In this document: piece by piece, positions 16,601 to 25,464 of the stretch | Numbering within the stretch: the first letter of the stretch is position 1 | Layout of the letters: every line of letters starts with the position of its first letter | DNA from: Truepera sp965215315 | GTDB lineage: Bacteria; Deinococcota; Deinococci; Deinococcales; Trueperaceae | Direction: 5' to 3' | Assembly (NCBI GenBank): GCA_965215315.1 | Contig: CBDCDB010000008.1 | Location: forward strand, 2,046,001-2,110,000 | Length of the DNA: 64,000 nt | Notes under the pieces: generated by a model | Told to the model about the DNA's origin: nothing | Databases searched by the model: none | The model's input: the letters and a program-made list of their open reading frames with translations, nothing else | Position numbers and translations under genes: made by a program

Positions 16601-17344
16601 TTACTGGACCGAGACCTTTTTCGCGGTTTCATACAGCACGATCCCGACTGCAACTGCGAGGTTGAGCGATTCGACAAGGGGGCTTTGCGGGATGACGACA
16701 CTTTCGCCGACTTCAGCGTAGTCAGGCGGCAGGCCCGCCCCTTCCGGCCCGAACACGAGCGTGTAGGGCGAGCTGAAATGGACGTCTTGAAGTGATGTCG
16801 CAGCGTCCAGCATAAACGGGTAGAGCGTATGCGAAAACGCTCTACGGTACGCCCCCAACGAGCTGAAGTAGCCAAAACGCAGCGCGAACGTCGCGCCCAT
16901 CGAAGCACGAACGACGTGCGGGTTAAAGATATCGACAGCGGGCTCGAGCAGCGCCAGGTCGCGCATCCCAAACGCCAGCATCGTCCGGGCGATCGTACCC
17001 AAGTTGCCGTTGTCGCTCGGATTGACCAGCAGGAGGTGGTTTGCGCCTCTTTGCAGCGGCGCGCCGTATTTGTCAAACACGCCAAAAACGTAGACATTAC
17101 CCTTGTGCGACAACCGCTCGACGGCGCGGTCATTCGTTTCAAAAGGGATGTTGCGGGTGGCGCAAAGGTCTTTTAGCTTGGCTAGACCGCTGCTCTTTTC
17201 ACCCTTGCTGTGCGCGACGACCCGCACGACCTGCTCGGGCCGGTGCGTCAGCAGTTCTACGGTTGGAAATACCCCGGAGCTGTACGAATAAGAAAAGTCT
17301 TTCTGGTATTTTTTAAGCTGCCTAACGTTGCTACTTCCGCTCAC
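16601..17344 (-). CDS. TrmH/SpoU-family RNA 2'-O-methyltransferase
   Basis: 247 residues. A C-terminal SPOUT (trefoil-knot) domain is clear: motif 1 'NLGTIARTMLAFG', motif 2 'LVFGPEGAGLP' and motif 3 'IPQSPLVESLNLAVAVGIVLYE'. These bind S-adenosylmethionine and methylate a ribose 2'-OH of tRNA or rRNA. The N-terminal 90 residues form a small substrate-binding domain ('ATRNIPFETNDRAVERLSHK'), as in TrmH relatives acting on rRNA loops. The start overlaps the stop of the upstream gene by 4 bp. The exact target nucleotide cannot be assigned. Confidence 0.88.
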   Translation of the reverse strand: MSGSSNVRQLKKYQKDFSYSYSSGVFPTVELLTHRPEQVVRVVAHSKGEKSSGLAKLKDLCATRNIPFETNDRAVERLSHKGNVYVFGVFDKYGAPLQRGANHLLLVNPSDNGNLGTIARTMLAFGMRDLALLEPAVDIFNPHVVRASMGATFALRFGYFSSLGAYRRAFSHTLYPFMLDAATSLQDVHFSSPYTLVFGPEGAGLPPDYAEVGESVVIPQSPLVESLNLAVAVGIVLYETAKKVSVQ

Positions 17345-18333
17345 GCTTCGGGAACGCCCTCGAAGGGAGTCTCGAGGCCCAATGTCGCCGCTTCTTTAGC
17401 GTCCTGCGGTACCCAGTCGAAGGCCAGCACGCCCCGGTAGGCGCGCACAGCCCCGTCGCGGTCGCCGGAGAGGTCGCGGAGCTGACCCAAGCGTGTGAGC
17501 AGATACCCCGGCAGGTAGTAAGGGGTGCTGAAATCGCCGTTAGCAGCGACCTCGAGCCGCTCCAGAGCCTCGGCGGGGTGCCCGTTCATCAGAAGCAGAT
17601 TGGCCTCGTGAAAACGGGCTTCGGCCCCCGTAACGTCCCGGAGACTGCTCAGCAGGGCCGTAGGGTCGGCAGCGTCACCGCGAAAGGCCACGTCGAGGAG
17701 CGCCCGCTCACGGATGGTCTCGTCGTGAGGAACGTCTCGCGGTAGCGTTACGTCCGCGCCTTTTTCGCGCAAGACCCCCAGTAAAATCGGCAGTTGCTCA
17801 ACCGCAGCGAGTACCGTGACGCGTGTTTCGGGAAGCCCAGCGACGCGCACTGCCAGCTCCGTCAGGCGTTCACGCCACCAGTCGGTGCCGGGGCCGTCGC
17901 CAAACGCCGCTTCGCGTTCGCGCTGATGCGTTTCTAAAATCGGCACCACCTTGTCCCAAATTTGGGCCAGCGTCAGCGGTTGCGGCAAAAGTGCGTCGAG
18001 AGGCCGCAGGAGCGCCTCGAGACTCCCAAACTGTTCACGGTGCGAATAGCTCACCAGATAACGCTGAAAATCCACTTCAGCGTCCGGGTCGGGGCTTGCG
18101 GGCATACCGGGCTCGAGCTTCACCCCTTGCCGCTCAGCCCACGCCAGAACGGGCGGCAGGACAATTTCGGGGGTATCTTGCCACGCCGGACTCCCCAAGT
18201 CCAGGGGCGCTAAAGGTGCGGGCACCAGCACTTCAGGACGACTCGCCCTCACGAGCGCCAGAACGCTCGCCACGTTGTAAACCGGATAGCGCAGATGCCA
18301 CGCGCCGAGCAGCGGGACGAGGGTGACGCTCAT
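17341..18333 (-). CDS. Hypothetical protein with C-terminal TPR-like repeats
   Basis: 330 residues, soluble, rich in Leu, Ala and Pro. No catalytic motif is evident. The C-terminal third ('AEARFHEANLLLMNGHPAEALERL' region, then 'GQLRDLSGDRDGAVRAYRGV') resembles two or three tetratricopeptide repeats. The N-terminal half begins 'LLGAWHLRYPVYNVASVLAL', reminiscent of a substrate-binding Rossmann-like region, but I cannot name it. It is in a tight same-strand trio, overlapping both neighbours by 4 bp, with an RNA methyltransferase downstream. Confidence 0.6.
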   Translation of the reverse strand: MSVTLVPLLGAWHLRYPVYNVASVLALVRASRPEVLVPAPLAPLDLGSPAWQDTPEIVLPPVLAWAERQGVKLEPGMPASPDPDAEVDFQRYLVSYSHREQFGSLEALLRPLDALLPQPLTLAQIWDKVVPILETHQREREAAFGDGPGTDWWRERLTELAVRVAGLPETRVTVLAAVEQLPILLGVLREKGADVTLPRDVPHDETIRERALLDVAFRGDAADPTALLSSLRDVTGAEARFHEANLLLMNGHPAEALERLEVAANGDFSTPYYLPGYLLTRLGQLRDLSGDRDGAVRAYRGVLAFDWVPQDAKEAATLGLETPFEGVPEA

Positions 18334-18608
18334 CCTTCGTCCTGCCAGTCGTCGGTTCGGCGCTCTGTCCGGCCTTTTATCCGTTCATCTCCAGACCGCC
18401 CGCCCCGCGCACGGCTTCGCGCTTCGCGGCGCTCCTCTGCCTCGCGGCGTTGCTCGTTTTCAAAGGCGGCGTAGGCGTGCCGGTCTCTCGCTTCGTAAAA
18501 GATACGCTCAATGAGTCTTGAGCGGACGCCTAGCGGTACCTTCGGTAGTTGACGCCGCTCGGCTCGCCGCGCCGCCTGCCGCGCCCGTTTTTTGCTCTTC
18601 TTCGCCAT
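18330..18608 (-). CDS. Small Arg/Lys-rich hypothetical protein
   Basis: 92 residues, about one third Arg or Lys, beginning MAKKSKKRARQAARRAERR and continuing as a charged helix with Glu-Arg repeats. It overlaps the next gene by 4 bp, which supports its being translated. Composition suggests nucleic-acid or ribosome association, but there is no recognisable domain. Confidence 0.5.
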   Translation of the reverse strand: MAKKSKKRARQAARRAERRQLPKVPLGVRSRLIERIFYEARDRHAYAAFENEQRREAEERREARSRARGGRSGDERIKGRTERRTDDWQDEG

Positions 18609-18795
18609 GCTTTATGCTACAAGGCGGTGGGCGCTCGGCGCAGCGGGGACGCTACCCTTTCGGCCATCCCGGCCTACCGTATGCCTTACTACGGTGACAA
18701 AGCTCAGCTCATCAATAATTAGACAAGGTTGAAACGTAGTCGTGATAACGATAGCTAAACACGCGGCAAAGTCAAACTCAGCTGAAAGGAGCAGA

Positions 18796-19452
18796 ATGGA
18801 AAACACCGACGAACGTACTGAAAGCTATTCGGGCTCCGCCGGAGTCCGCACCAGAGCACAAACTGAAGCCCGGACGGAAGTCCGGATCAACGCTCAGGCC
18901 GAACGGGGCGACCCCAACACCTTCGGACAAGCGGCGCAGGGCGTAACCCAAGAGGCCAAAAGGCGCAGTCAAGAGGTCTTGGGTAAGGTCGCCGACGAAG
19001 CCCAGACTTTTGTGGGTAGAGTACGCGGCGAGGCGACGGGCGCGCTTGGCGAGGGCAAAGCCCAGCTTGCCTCACAGATCGGCGGGGTAGCGCGGGCGCT
19101 CAGAGCGAGTGGTCGAGAGTTCCGCGGCGACAGTTTGACAGGCTTGGCCGACCTGAGTGAGGGTCTGGCAGGCGAGGTCGAGGCGGTAGAGAACTATCTG
19201 GCTGAGCGGAGCGGCGAGTCGCTGGTCGCCGATGTCCGCACCTTTGCCAACCGCAACCGCGCGCTGTTCGTCGGTAGTTTGTTCGTTGCCGGACTCGTAG
19301 CCGTGCGGTTCGCGCAGAGTACGCCCCCAACCACACAGGGTTCAGCGAAGCAGAGTTCAGTGCGGCAGGGCTCGGTACCGCGTACGGGACGTTCGAAAAC
19401 GACTGTCGTAACTAGAGGTGGCGTCAATACCTACCGGTCGGGCCGTTCATGA
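18796..19452 (+). CDS. Putative membrane-anchored stress protein
   Basis: 218 residues from the ATG at 18796, which has AAAGGAG at good spacing. The N-terminal half is polar with repeated 'RTxAxTEARTEVR', then a long amphipathic helix ('QEAKRRSQEVLGKVADEAQT'), and one transmembrane helix near residues 155-175 ('RALFVGSLFVAGLVAVRF') with a basic tail. This helix-plus-single-anchor layout resembles YqjD/ElaB-like or late-embryogenesis-like membrane proteins. It overlaps the DUF3618 gene by 4 bp. Function unknown. Confidence 0.55.
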   Translation: MENTDERTESYSGSAGVRTRAQTEARTEVRINAQAERGDPNTFGQAAQGVTQEAKRRSQEVLGKVADEAQTFVGRVRGEATGALGEGKAQLASQIGGVARALRASGREFRGDSLTGLADLSEGLAGEVEAVENYLAERSGESLVADVRTFANRNRALFVGSLFVAGLVAVRFAQSTPPTTQGSAKQSSVRQGSVPRTGRSKTTVVTRGGVNTYRSGRS

Positions 19453-19775
19453 GGCCAGAAGTTGCCGACCCCAAAACCCGCAATCCTGACGAGCTCGAGC
19501 GCGACATCGCCGAAACGCGGGCGCGGATCAGTCAGAACGTCGATTCACTCTCCTACCGGCTGAGCCCGGAAGGTCTCAGCGAAGATGCGAAGGGCGCAGT
19601 AGCCGACACGCAAGCGCTGACGTTTGGAGCCATCGAAGGTTTGAGCGACAAATTTCTGGAACGAACCCACGGTTGGAGCGGACAAACCCGCGAATTTGCC
19701 AAACGCCACTCGGTTCCGGTTACAATTGTCGGGCTCGGGCTCGCATGGTTGCTGATGCGAGCCAATCGCCGTTAG
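19449..19775 (+). CDS. DUF3618 membrane protein
   Basis: 108 residues. 'NPDELERDIAETRARISQNV' followed by 'DSLSYRLSPEGLSEDAK' is the DUF3618 signature, and one transmembrane helix near the C-terminus ('VPVTIVGLGLAWLLM') ends with a basic cap. In other bacteria this family lies beside holin-like and YqjD-like genes, matching the neighbour just upstream (4-bp overlap). The role is thought to be envelope related but is not established. Confidence 0.75.
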   Translation: MRPEVADPKTRNPDELERDIAETRARISQNVDSLSYRLSPEGLSEDAKGAVADTQALTFGAIEGLSDKFLERTHGWSGQTREFAKRHSVPVTIVGLGLAWLLMRANRR

Positions 19776-19933
19776 AGCAAGTAGTAGGTATAGGGATATA
19801 AGGGATATAGGGGATGGGGGAACAGCATGGTGTAGTACTTTGCGCCGCAAAGGTGCTTTTACGCAGGTCGCGTCAACACAAAAAACCTACACAGTATTTA
19901 GTGACGAAATCGTTTTAAGAACAGGAGTTCTAC

Positions 19934-20806
19934 ATGTCTGCAGACCGAGTTATCGTTAATAGCGGGGGAAACGACCACGGCCCCGTCCGCCACACCGCCT
20001 GGGGCGCTGTTTTTGCCGGGGCTTTAGTTGCCCTGATGGTCACTTTTCTCCTTAATTTGCTCTTCGCCGGTATCGGTTTAGCCAACTTCGACCCGGCTAC
20101 AAGCAATAATCCGTTATCGGGTTACGGCACCGCCAGCATCATTGCGCTCGTTGTTATCAACGTGGTGGCGCTCTTTTTAGGCGGCATGATTGCAGGCCGT
20201 CTGAGCGGTTCGCCGCGCCGGGGCGACGCGGTTATCCACGGCGTCCTAACCTGGAGCGTGCTGACTATCGGTACGATTTTACTCTTAACGACCGCAGTGG
20301 GCCGAATCGTCGGCGGGGTTGCCGGACTCGTTGGGAATACCGTCTCGAGCGTAGCTCAAGGTGCCGCCGCCGTCGCTCCTGAAGCTGCCAACGCCGCGCA
20401 GAGCCAAGGGTTAGGGCTCAACAACGTACAAGACCGCGTCAATCAGTTTCTTACCGACGCAGGCGTGCAGAATCCCGAACAGGCTGGACAACAGCTCGTT
20501 CAGCTCGTCACACAGCGCGTTCAGAACGGTGAAAGCCTCACCTCACCGGACGCTCAAAACGAACTCAAGACCTTTTTGACCAACAACTCTGACTTGAGTG
20601 AGCAAGAGATCAACCAGCAGGTGCAGCAGTTTACACAAGAGGCGCAGCAGACCGCCGACCAAGTAGTCGAAACCACAGAAGAGGCCGCAAGTGTTGCCGG
20701 AACCACAGCTTACGCGCTTTTCGGTGCGCTGCTGCTGGGCGCGATCATCGCTATCTTCGGAGCCGTTGCAGGCGCGCCTAAAGATACCTTCGACGCCCGC
20801 GTCTAA
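19934..20806 (+). CDS. Four-helix membrane protein with Gln-rich middle
   Basis: 290 residues. Three transmembrane helices lie in the first 130 residues ('GAVFAGALVALMVTFLLNLL', 'IIALVVINVVALFLGGMIAG', 'WSVLTIGTILLLTTAVG'), followed by a soluble Gln/Asn/Ala-rich region of about 110 residues and a last helix ('ALFGALLLGAIIAIFGAVAG'). An opening 'VRHTAWGAVFAGALVA' with a short cytosolic lead is typical of a bacterial family of unknown function found in Deinococcus relatives. AGGAG precedes the ATG. It is followed by a terminator and probably belongs with the two small membrane proteins upstream. Confidence 0.65.
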   Translation: MSADRVIVNSGGNDHGPVRHTAWGAVFAGALVALMVTFLLNLLFAGIGLANFDPATSNNPLSGYGTASIIALVVINVVALFLGGMIAGRLSGSPRRGDAVIHGVLTWSVLTIGTILLLTTAVGRIVGGVAGLVGNTVSSVAQGAAAVAPEAANAAQSQGLGLNNVQDRVNQFLTDAGVQNPEQAGQQLVQLVTQRVQNGESLTSPDAQNELKTFLTNNSDLSEQEINQQVQQFTQEAQQTADQVVETTEEAASVAGTTAYALFGALLLGAIIAIFGAVAGAPKDTFDARV

Positions 20807-20833
20807 ATCGTTAAAACCATCTCACAGACAAAG

Positions 20834-20858
20834 GGGCGGCTGTAGTCGCCCTTTTTTT
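20834..20858 (+). terminator. Rho-independent terminator
   Basis: GGGCGGC pairs with GTCGCCC (one G-T pair, loop TGTA) and is followed by seven T at 20852-20858. Confidence 0.75.
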
Positions 20859-20938
20859 GTTCCTTCCACCGGTTTCGGCGCTTTCACCTCAGCGCCGAAC
20901 GTACAGTTCTCCCGCTGAGAATAAGAAATAGTGAGAGC

Positions 20939-21940
20939 ATGACAGCATCTAAAGACGCAGACATTCTCGTGATTGGGGCCGGAATTGCCGGATTACGGGC
21001 GGCGCGTACGCTGACCCAAGCCGGTGCAGACGTTCTCGTACTCGAGAAAAGTCGGGGCTTTGGCGGGCGAGCCGCTACCAAACGCGTCGATAAAGGCCGC
21101 GAAATACGCGTTGACCACGGCGCACAGTATTTTACCGCTAGAGACGAACGTTTTCAGGCTCAGGTAGATGCGTGGCTGCAAGCGGGCGAGTTGGAGGTGT
21201 GGACAAAAGGCTTTCACACACTGACCCGTGAGGGCTTACACGCACCTGAAGAGGGTCATCCGCGCTATACCTTTCTGAACGGGATGAACAGTGTCGGCAA
21301 ACTCTTAGCTGAAGGGTTAGATGTGCAGCTTTCGGCGACGGTGACAGAGCTTTTGCGCACGGGGACAGGCTGGGCGGTAGGGCTAGGGGACGGCACCCGC
21401 TACACCGCCGCACGCGTTTTGCTCGGCGTCCCGGCTCCGCAAGCGCTCACACTGAGCGCACCTTACGTTTCAGCGCAAACCCGTAACCATCTAGAGCAGG
21501 TCGAGTTTGCTCCGTGTCTGGCGCTTTTGGCGGGCTACGACCAGTCTGCGCCGGAGTGGTCGGGAATCACAGTCAAAGACGAAAGCAGTCCGCTCTCGTG
21601 GCTTGCCGACGACACCAGCAAACGCGTTTACAGAGACCCGACCGTACTGGTTTTGCACGCAGAGCCAGCGTTTTCCCAAAAATATCTGGAGACGCCTGAG
21701 GCCGCCGTGCCGGAGATGCTGGCAGTCGCCGCCTCACTCGGTTTTGCGGGGCCGAGCTGGACGCAAATGCACCGCTGGCGTTACGCCAAAGCGACCACAC
21801 CCTACGGTGAACCCTATCTTCAGGACGACAAGGACGATACCCTGTTCTTTTGCGGCGACTGGTGCGGCGGGGCCAAGGTCGAAGCGGCCTATGTGTCTGG
21901 GTTGGGGGTCGCCCAAGCTCTCTTAGAACAGACTGCTTAA
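20939..21940 (+). CDS. Renalase-like FAD-dependent oxidoreductase
   Basis: 333 residues. An N-terminal Rossmann dinucleotide motif 'ILVIGAGIAGLRAARTL' (residues 9-25) with 'VLVLEKSRGFGGRAAT' is the flavin-binding pattern of the renalase/amine-oxidase superfamily. 'DHGAQYFTARDE' is specific to the renalase-like branch. The C-terminal 'FFCGDWCGGAKVEAAYVSGL' is the second FAD contact. It is the usual length for the bacterial family. The electron donor is probably a reduced nicotinamide, but the substrate is unknown. It ends convergently with the zinc protease, overlapping by 4 bp. Confidence 0.82.
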   Translation: MTASKDADILVIGAGIAGLRAARTLTQAGADVLVLEKSRGFGGRAATKRVDKGREIRVDHGAQYFTARDERFQAQVDAWLQAGELEVWTKGFHTLTREGLHAPEEGHPRYTFLNGMNSVGKLLAEGLDVQLSATVTELLRTGTGWAVGLGDGTRYTAARVLLGVPAPQALTLSAPYVSAQTRNHLEQVEFAPCLALLAGYDQSAPEWSGITVKDESSPLSWLADDTSKRVYRDPTVLVLHAEPAFSQKYLETPEAAVPEMLAVAASLGFAGPSWTQMHRWRYAKATTPYGEPYLQDDKDDTLFFCGDWCGGAKVEAAYVSGLGVAQALLEQTA

Positions 21941-22887
21941 AGCGCGGCGAAGGTGTCGCACTGGCTCGGGTCGCCGGTTTTGAAACCCCTCGAGAACCAG
22001 TTCACCCGCTGCTCGGACGAGCCGTGCGTAAACGTCTCTGGGTTGACGCGGCCCGTTGCCTGCTCCTGCAAACGGTCGTCGCCAATCGCGGCGGCGGCGG
22101 TGATCCCCTCTTCAAAATCAGCTTGAGAAATCGATCCGACCCGGCTACTTGACTGCTGCGAGCCAGCCTGTGTTTGTTCGCCGCCCCAGACCCCGGCGTA
22201 ACAGTCGGCCTGAAGCTCTAGAGCTACCGACAACCGGTTAGCAGCTCTCGGATTGGCCTGTTGCTGCTGCCGCACCTCATCCGACGTACCGAGCAAGTTC
22301 TGCACGTGATGACCTATCTCGTGAGCGATCACGTAAGCCTGGGCAAAGTCGCCCGACGCGCCGTAACGGTTTTGCAGGTCATCGAAAAAGGCAAAATTGA
22401 GGTAGACGATTTCGTCCAGCGGGCAGTAAAAAGGCCCGGCGGCAGCGGGAACATTGCCACACGCCGAGGGGACGGTGCCGCTCTCGAGCGACAGCTGCGC
22501 TTCTCTGTAAGAAATGTCGTTTTCCCGGAAAATCGCCGTCCACGTCGCTTGTGAATCGTCAAGCACGGCTGAGACAAAGCTGACCATCTGCTGATCGCCC
22601 GGTGTCCCAACGCCACCCTGAGACTGCGGTTGTATTCGTGACTGTGACTGCGGTTGTGATTGGGTTTGGGTCGTACCACCTTGACTTAACGGAGATTGAA
22701 TTCCGAGCAGCCCGAACAGATCGACGCCGGAGACCAGACTCAAAACCAGCACGATTAAAAAGCCGCCGACGCCCAAAGACGCCATCCCACCACCGACACC
22801 CCGGCCTACACCTCTACCGCTACCGCGCCCGCTACGCCTCCGGTTGTCGGTGACGTTACGGCTTTGCCCCTTATCTTCCCACTTCAT
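21937..22887 (-). CDS. ypfJ: YpfJ-type neutral zinc metallopeptidase
   Basis: 316 residues. A basic Arg/Gly N-terminus, one transmembrane helix ('GVGGFLIVLVLSLVSGVDLF', residues about 39-58), a Gln/Ser linker, then a metallopeptidase domain with the HExxH zinc motif 'VIAHEIGHHVQNLLG' and the family features 'CGNVPAAAGPFYCPLDE' and 'ELQADCYAGVW' (third ligand region). The catalytic domain should face the periplasm. AGGGAG stands before the ATG. The physiological substrate is not known. The linker is encoded by a CAG/CAA-rich tract (about 22620-22680) prone to slippage. Confidence 0.88.
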   Translation of the reverse strand: MKWEDKGQSRNVTDNRRRSGRGSGRGVGRGVGGGMASLGVGGFLIVLVLSLVSGVDLFGLLGIQSPLSQGGTTQTQSQPQSQSRIQPQSQGGVGTPGDQQMVSFVSAVLDDSQATWTAIFRENDISYREAQLSLESGTVPSACGNVPAAAGPFYCPLDEIVYLNFAFFDDLQNRYGASGDFAQAYVIAHEIGHHVQNLLGTSDEVRQQQQANPRAANRLSVALELQADCYAGVWGGEQTQAGSQQSSSRVGSISQADFEEGITAAAAIGDDRLQEQATGRVNPETFTHGSSEQRVNWFSRGFKTGDPSQCDTFAAL

Positions 22888-22961
22888 GTGTTCTCCCTGT
22901 AGTTTTTAGCTAGTGACCTAATTAAGTTCGGCTGGAGTGAGTCTAGCAGATACCGCCCCGG

Positions 22962-23492
22962 CTACTCGAGCCCGGCACGCACAATCTTGACGGTTACGAG
23001 CAGCTGCCCGACGTGCCGGGTGGTGTGTTCAGCGGCGTGAACGAGGAGTCCGATCACCGTCGAGGGGAGTTTTGCGCGGCCTACCGCTCTAGGCTCTGTC
23101 AGCGTCTTCTCGTCTAGTTCGTGCAGCTCTGCCAACGCCTTTTCGAGCTGAGCTGTAAACCCTGAGACGAGGTCGGCGGTGCTTGCGTCTCCCCTACCTT
23201 CTTGGGCCAACGCCCCGAGTTGCGCGGCGTCTAGCGCTTCGCCGCGTGCGTAGGTAAAAAGCCGGTCGAGGACGCCGGTAAGGTGCTGCAAGTGAAACCC
23301 TACCGAAGCGGCTCCGGCGGGGCGCTCCCACAACAGGGCGTCTGGAAATCCGTCTAACAGTACGGCAACTTCCGCCCCTGCTTGTAGCAGCGCGTGTGCA
23401 ACAGGTTGTGCGAGGGGCGATATGTCGGGCAAGGGGCCGCGCAGCCAAACCTCGAGGTCATCGACCGTATCAACCGCTACAGGTTCAGCCAT
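22962..23492 (-). CDS. DinB-family protein
   Basis: 176 residues predicted as a four-helix bundle with the DinB-type metal-binding histidines: 'VGFHLQHLTGVLDRLFTYAR' in the second helix and 'HAAEHTTRHVGQLLVT' near the C-terminus. The superfamily includes metal-dependent thiol transferases (bacillithiol, mycothiol). It is expanded in Deinococcus and was first seen as damage inducible in Bacillus. The precise substrate is unknown. It stands alone between ypfJ and the tRNA gene. Confidence 0.8.
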   Translation of the reverse strand: MAEPVAVDTVDDLEVWLRGPLPDISPLAQPVAHALLQAGAEVAVLLDGFPDALLWERPAGAASVGFHLQHLTGVLDRLFTYARGEALDAAQLGALAQEGRGDASTADLVSGFTAQLEKALAELHELDEKTLTEPRAVGRAKLPSTVIGLLVHAAEHTTRHVGQLLVTVKIVRAGLE

Positions 23493-23589
23493 AAGCGCTC
23501 TGCACCCCTCCCAACCGACCGAGAATTACGAAAGTCATAAGTAGAAGCCTACCAATTTGCCCCTGTAGGCAGCTAGATCTGACGCAGCC

Positions 23590-23619
23590 TTGACACAACC
23601 TGAAAGCGCACGTTACACT
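23590..23619 (+). promoter_or_regulatory. Promoter of the initiator tRNA gene
   Basis: A perfect -35 TTGACA at 23590-23595 and -10 TACACT at 23614-23619 (18-bp spacer; 17 if read as TTACAC). The predicted start lies about 7-8 nt before the mature tRNA. Confidence 0.8.
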
Positions 23620-23633
23620 TGTTTTTGCTGCGC

Positions 23634-23710
<77 letters not shown>

Positions 23711-23741
23711 AAACAAAACCCGTTCTTGACGGTAAAGGGAA

Positions 23742-23778
23742 AAACGCACCGCTTATAAATATCGGTGCGTTTCTTTTA
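23742..23778 (+). terminator. Terminator after tRNA-fMet
   Basis: AAACGCACCG at 23742-23751 pairs perfectly with CGGTGCGTTT at 23763-23772, followed by TTCTTTT. Confidence 0.85.
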
Positions 23779-23881
23779 TGGTCTACCTAACGTGTCCATA
23801 CGGTTCTAAGCCCTCAGTCGGCCTTGCGAACTTCAACTTTTGACGCCGGAAGGTTGCAGAGTGATGCGGCAGCTTGGCTGT

Positions 23882-24310
23882 TTATAACAGCCGGTTTAAC
23901 TGATGGGTTACAATCACCGCGTCCGTCAGACAGTTCTCGTCCTGGACGCGAACTTTGGCAGCAATCCCGTTAAGCTTGTGACGGGCCATCGCCAGATTCG
24001 CTTTGCGGGTCAGCACGATGTAGAAAAACTGGGTGCTGTTTGGTAGGGGCCGGATGATATGGTACGCCTTGCCTAAGGTGATCAAAATATCGTCGATCTC
24101 GTCGTTGAGCCCGAGTTCGTTAATCGTTGTCATCTTGGCCCGGACGACTTCGGTGTTGCCCGCTGCAGCTACGTCAAGGTCGATGCCGCCGCCGATGGTA
24201 CCTAACGCCATGCCGCTCTCGTAATCGACGATCATCGCTGCCGACGCGCCGTCGATGGCCATCGCCTCGGCAAGTGCCTGGTCTACATTCGGTGCTGTTG
24301 CTGTTGACAT
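23882..24310 (-). CDS. Roadblock/LC7-like protein 1
   Basis: 142 residues from the ATG at 24308-24310, which has TTGGAGGA upstream. 'EAMAIDGASAAMIVDYESGM' and 'DEIDDILITLGKAYHIIRPL' followed by 'FFYIVLTRKANLAMARHKL' fit the alpha-beta-alpha Roadblock/LC7 fold, which in bacteria often partners small MglA-type GTPases. No GTPase gene is in the window. A second Roadblock-like gene lies 2.6 kb away, and a BLUF photoreceptor and a DUF4388 protein lie between, suggesting a signalling neighbourhood. Function inferred from family only. Confidence 0.7.
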   Translation of the reverse strand: MSTATAPNVDQALAEAMAIDGASAAMIVDYESGMALGTIGGGIDLDVAAAGNTEVVRAKMTTINELGLNDEIDDILITLGKAYHIIRPLPNSTQFFYIVLTRKANLAMARHKLNGIAAKVRVQDENCLTDAVIVTHQLNRLL

Positions 24311-24336
24311 GCTGGGTTCCTCCAAGGTGAGTTTCA

Positions 24337-24369
24337 AAGCGAGAGCTTTTAGACGTCGAACTCTCGCTT
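24337..24369 (-). promoter_or_regulatory. Leader stem-loop upstream of Roadblock gene 1
   Basis: AAGCGAGAG (24337-24345) and CTCTCGCTT (24361-24369) form a perfect 9-bp stem with a 15-nt loop in the probable 5' leader, just before the ribosome site. It may stabilise the mRNA or be an operator. Confidence 0.4.
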
Positions 24370-24396
24370 GAGTCGCTAAGCTCTAAAACTTAGTTA

Positions 24397-25280
24397 GAGG
24401 GTGTTTGGGAAATCCCCCACCTATGTTTAGGTAGGGGTGAATGGTCAAGCGAAAGCAGTATACAACGGACTTAAAAGACGCTGAATGGAAGGTGCTCGAG
24501 CCCTACTCACTCAAGTTGCTGCCTGAACCAAGAAGAGGGCGCAAGACGGGTTATGAACTCAGAGTACTGCTTGATGCTATGCGCTATGTGCTGAGAAACG
24601 GCTGCACCTAGCGAGACTTACCAGGCGACTTTCCCCGCGTGGCAAAGCGTGTACTACCACTTTGCGAAGTGGCGAGCGGTGGGGCTGTGGCGCAAGCTCA
24701 ACAAGCACTTGCGGCGTGCGTTAAGGAAAAGGCTTGAGCGTAACGAAGAACCGAGCGCCGGTTGTGCTGATAGCCAATCGGTCAAAGCAGGAAGCTTGCA
24801 CGGTAACGGCTTTGACGGAGCCAAGAGCGTTAACGGCAAGAAAAGGCATCTGCTGGTGGATACCCTCGGGCTGGTGCTGAGTGTGTTGGTGACGAGCGCG
24901 AATGTACCTGAACGCAAAGGGCTGTCACTACTCTTAAACCACAGCAAACCTCATGTACCGAGGTTGTAGCATTTGTGGCTCGACCGGGGTTATAAGGGCA
25001 CTGCTTTCAGCAACCGTATCCTTTTGTGTTTCGGTATCGTGCTTGAAATCGTCGCTCGTCGTGTTAAGAAAGGCTTTGGCCTACAAGCCAGGCGCTGGGT
25101 TGTGGAGCGCACGTTTGCTTGGTTAGGAAACTACCGCAGGCTCAGCAAAGATTATGAAACCCTCCCCGCCTCGAGCGAAGCCTTTATCTATCTCGCAAGT
25201 CGCGACTTTATCACCAAGCGCCTTGCTCAAACTAACCACACACCCTGGAGAAACCGGTGAACCTATTCCAAAACACCCTC
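24397..25280 (+). mobile_element. Dead IS5-superfamily element (884 bp)
   Basis: Terminal repeats GAGGGTGTTTGGGAA and, at the other end, the complement of GAGGGTGTTTTGGAA, flanked by TA on both sides. The same size and 2-bp TA target as the element at 9398-10282 suggest a related group, though the transposases differ. The coding region is disrupted. Confidence 0.8.
24441..25260 (+). pseudogene. IS5-type transposase with two stops and a frameshift
   Basis: Starts 'MVKRKQYTTDLKDAEWKVLE'. A TAG at 24609 replaces the Trp of the usual 'CxWRDLP' motif, an extra base near 24634 shifts the frame before 'WQSVYYHFAKW', and a second TAG lies at 24967. The catalytic triad remains readable: Asp in 'ADSQSVKAG', Asp in 'LDRGYKG' and Glu in 'WVVERTFAWLGNYRR'. 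Three independent lesions make this a true pseudogene rather than a sequencing artefact. Confidence 0.85.
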
Positions 25281-25345
25281 TAGGGCAATCACAAACTGTT
25301 GCGCCTGATTACATAAAATACGCCCCTCAAGAAAAGAGACTGTTG

Positions 25346-25393
25346 TTATCCGGTTATCCGGTTATCCGGTTATCCGGTTATCCGGTTATCCGG
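25346..25393. repeat. Tandem 8-bp repeat (TTATCCGG, six copies)
   Basis: Six perfect head-to-tail copies of TTATCCGG in the spacer between the dead IS5-type element and the BLUF gene. The array is non-coding and likely length-variable. Confidence 0.95.
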
Positions 25394-25464
25394 GCGTCTA
25401 GCGCCGGCAGCCGTCACAGCAGCTTTTACGCGGTCAAGCAAATAGCACAGGTACATACGTAAGT

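Noticed and set aside
25346..25393. Short tandem repeats considered as a CRISPR array
   Set aside because: The units are 8 bp with no spacers and no cas genes are nearby; it is a microsatellite.
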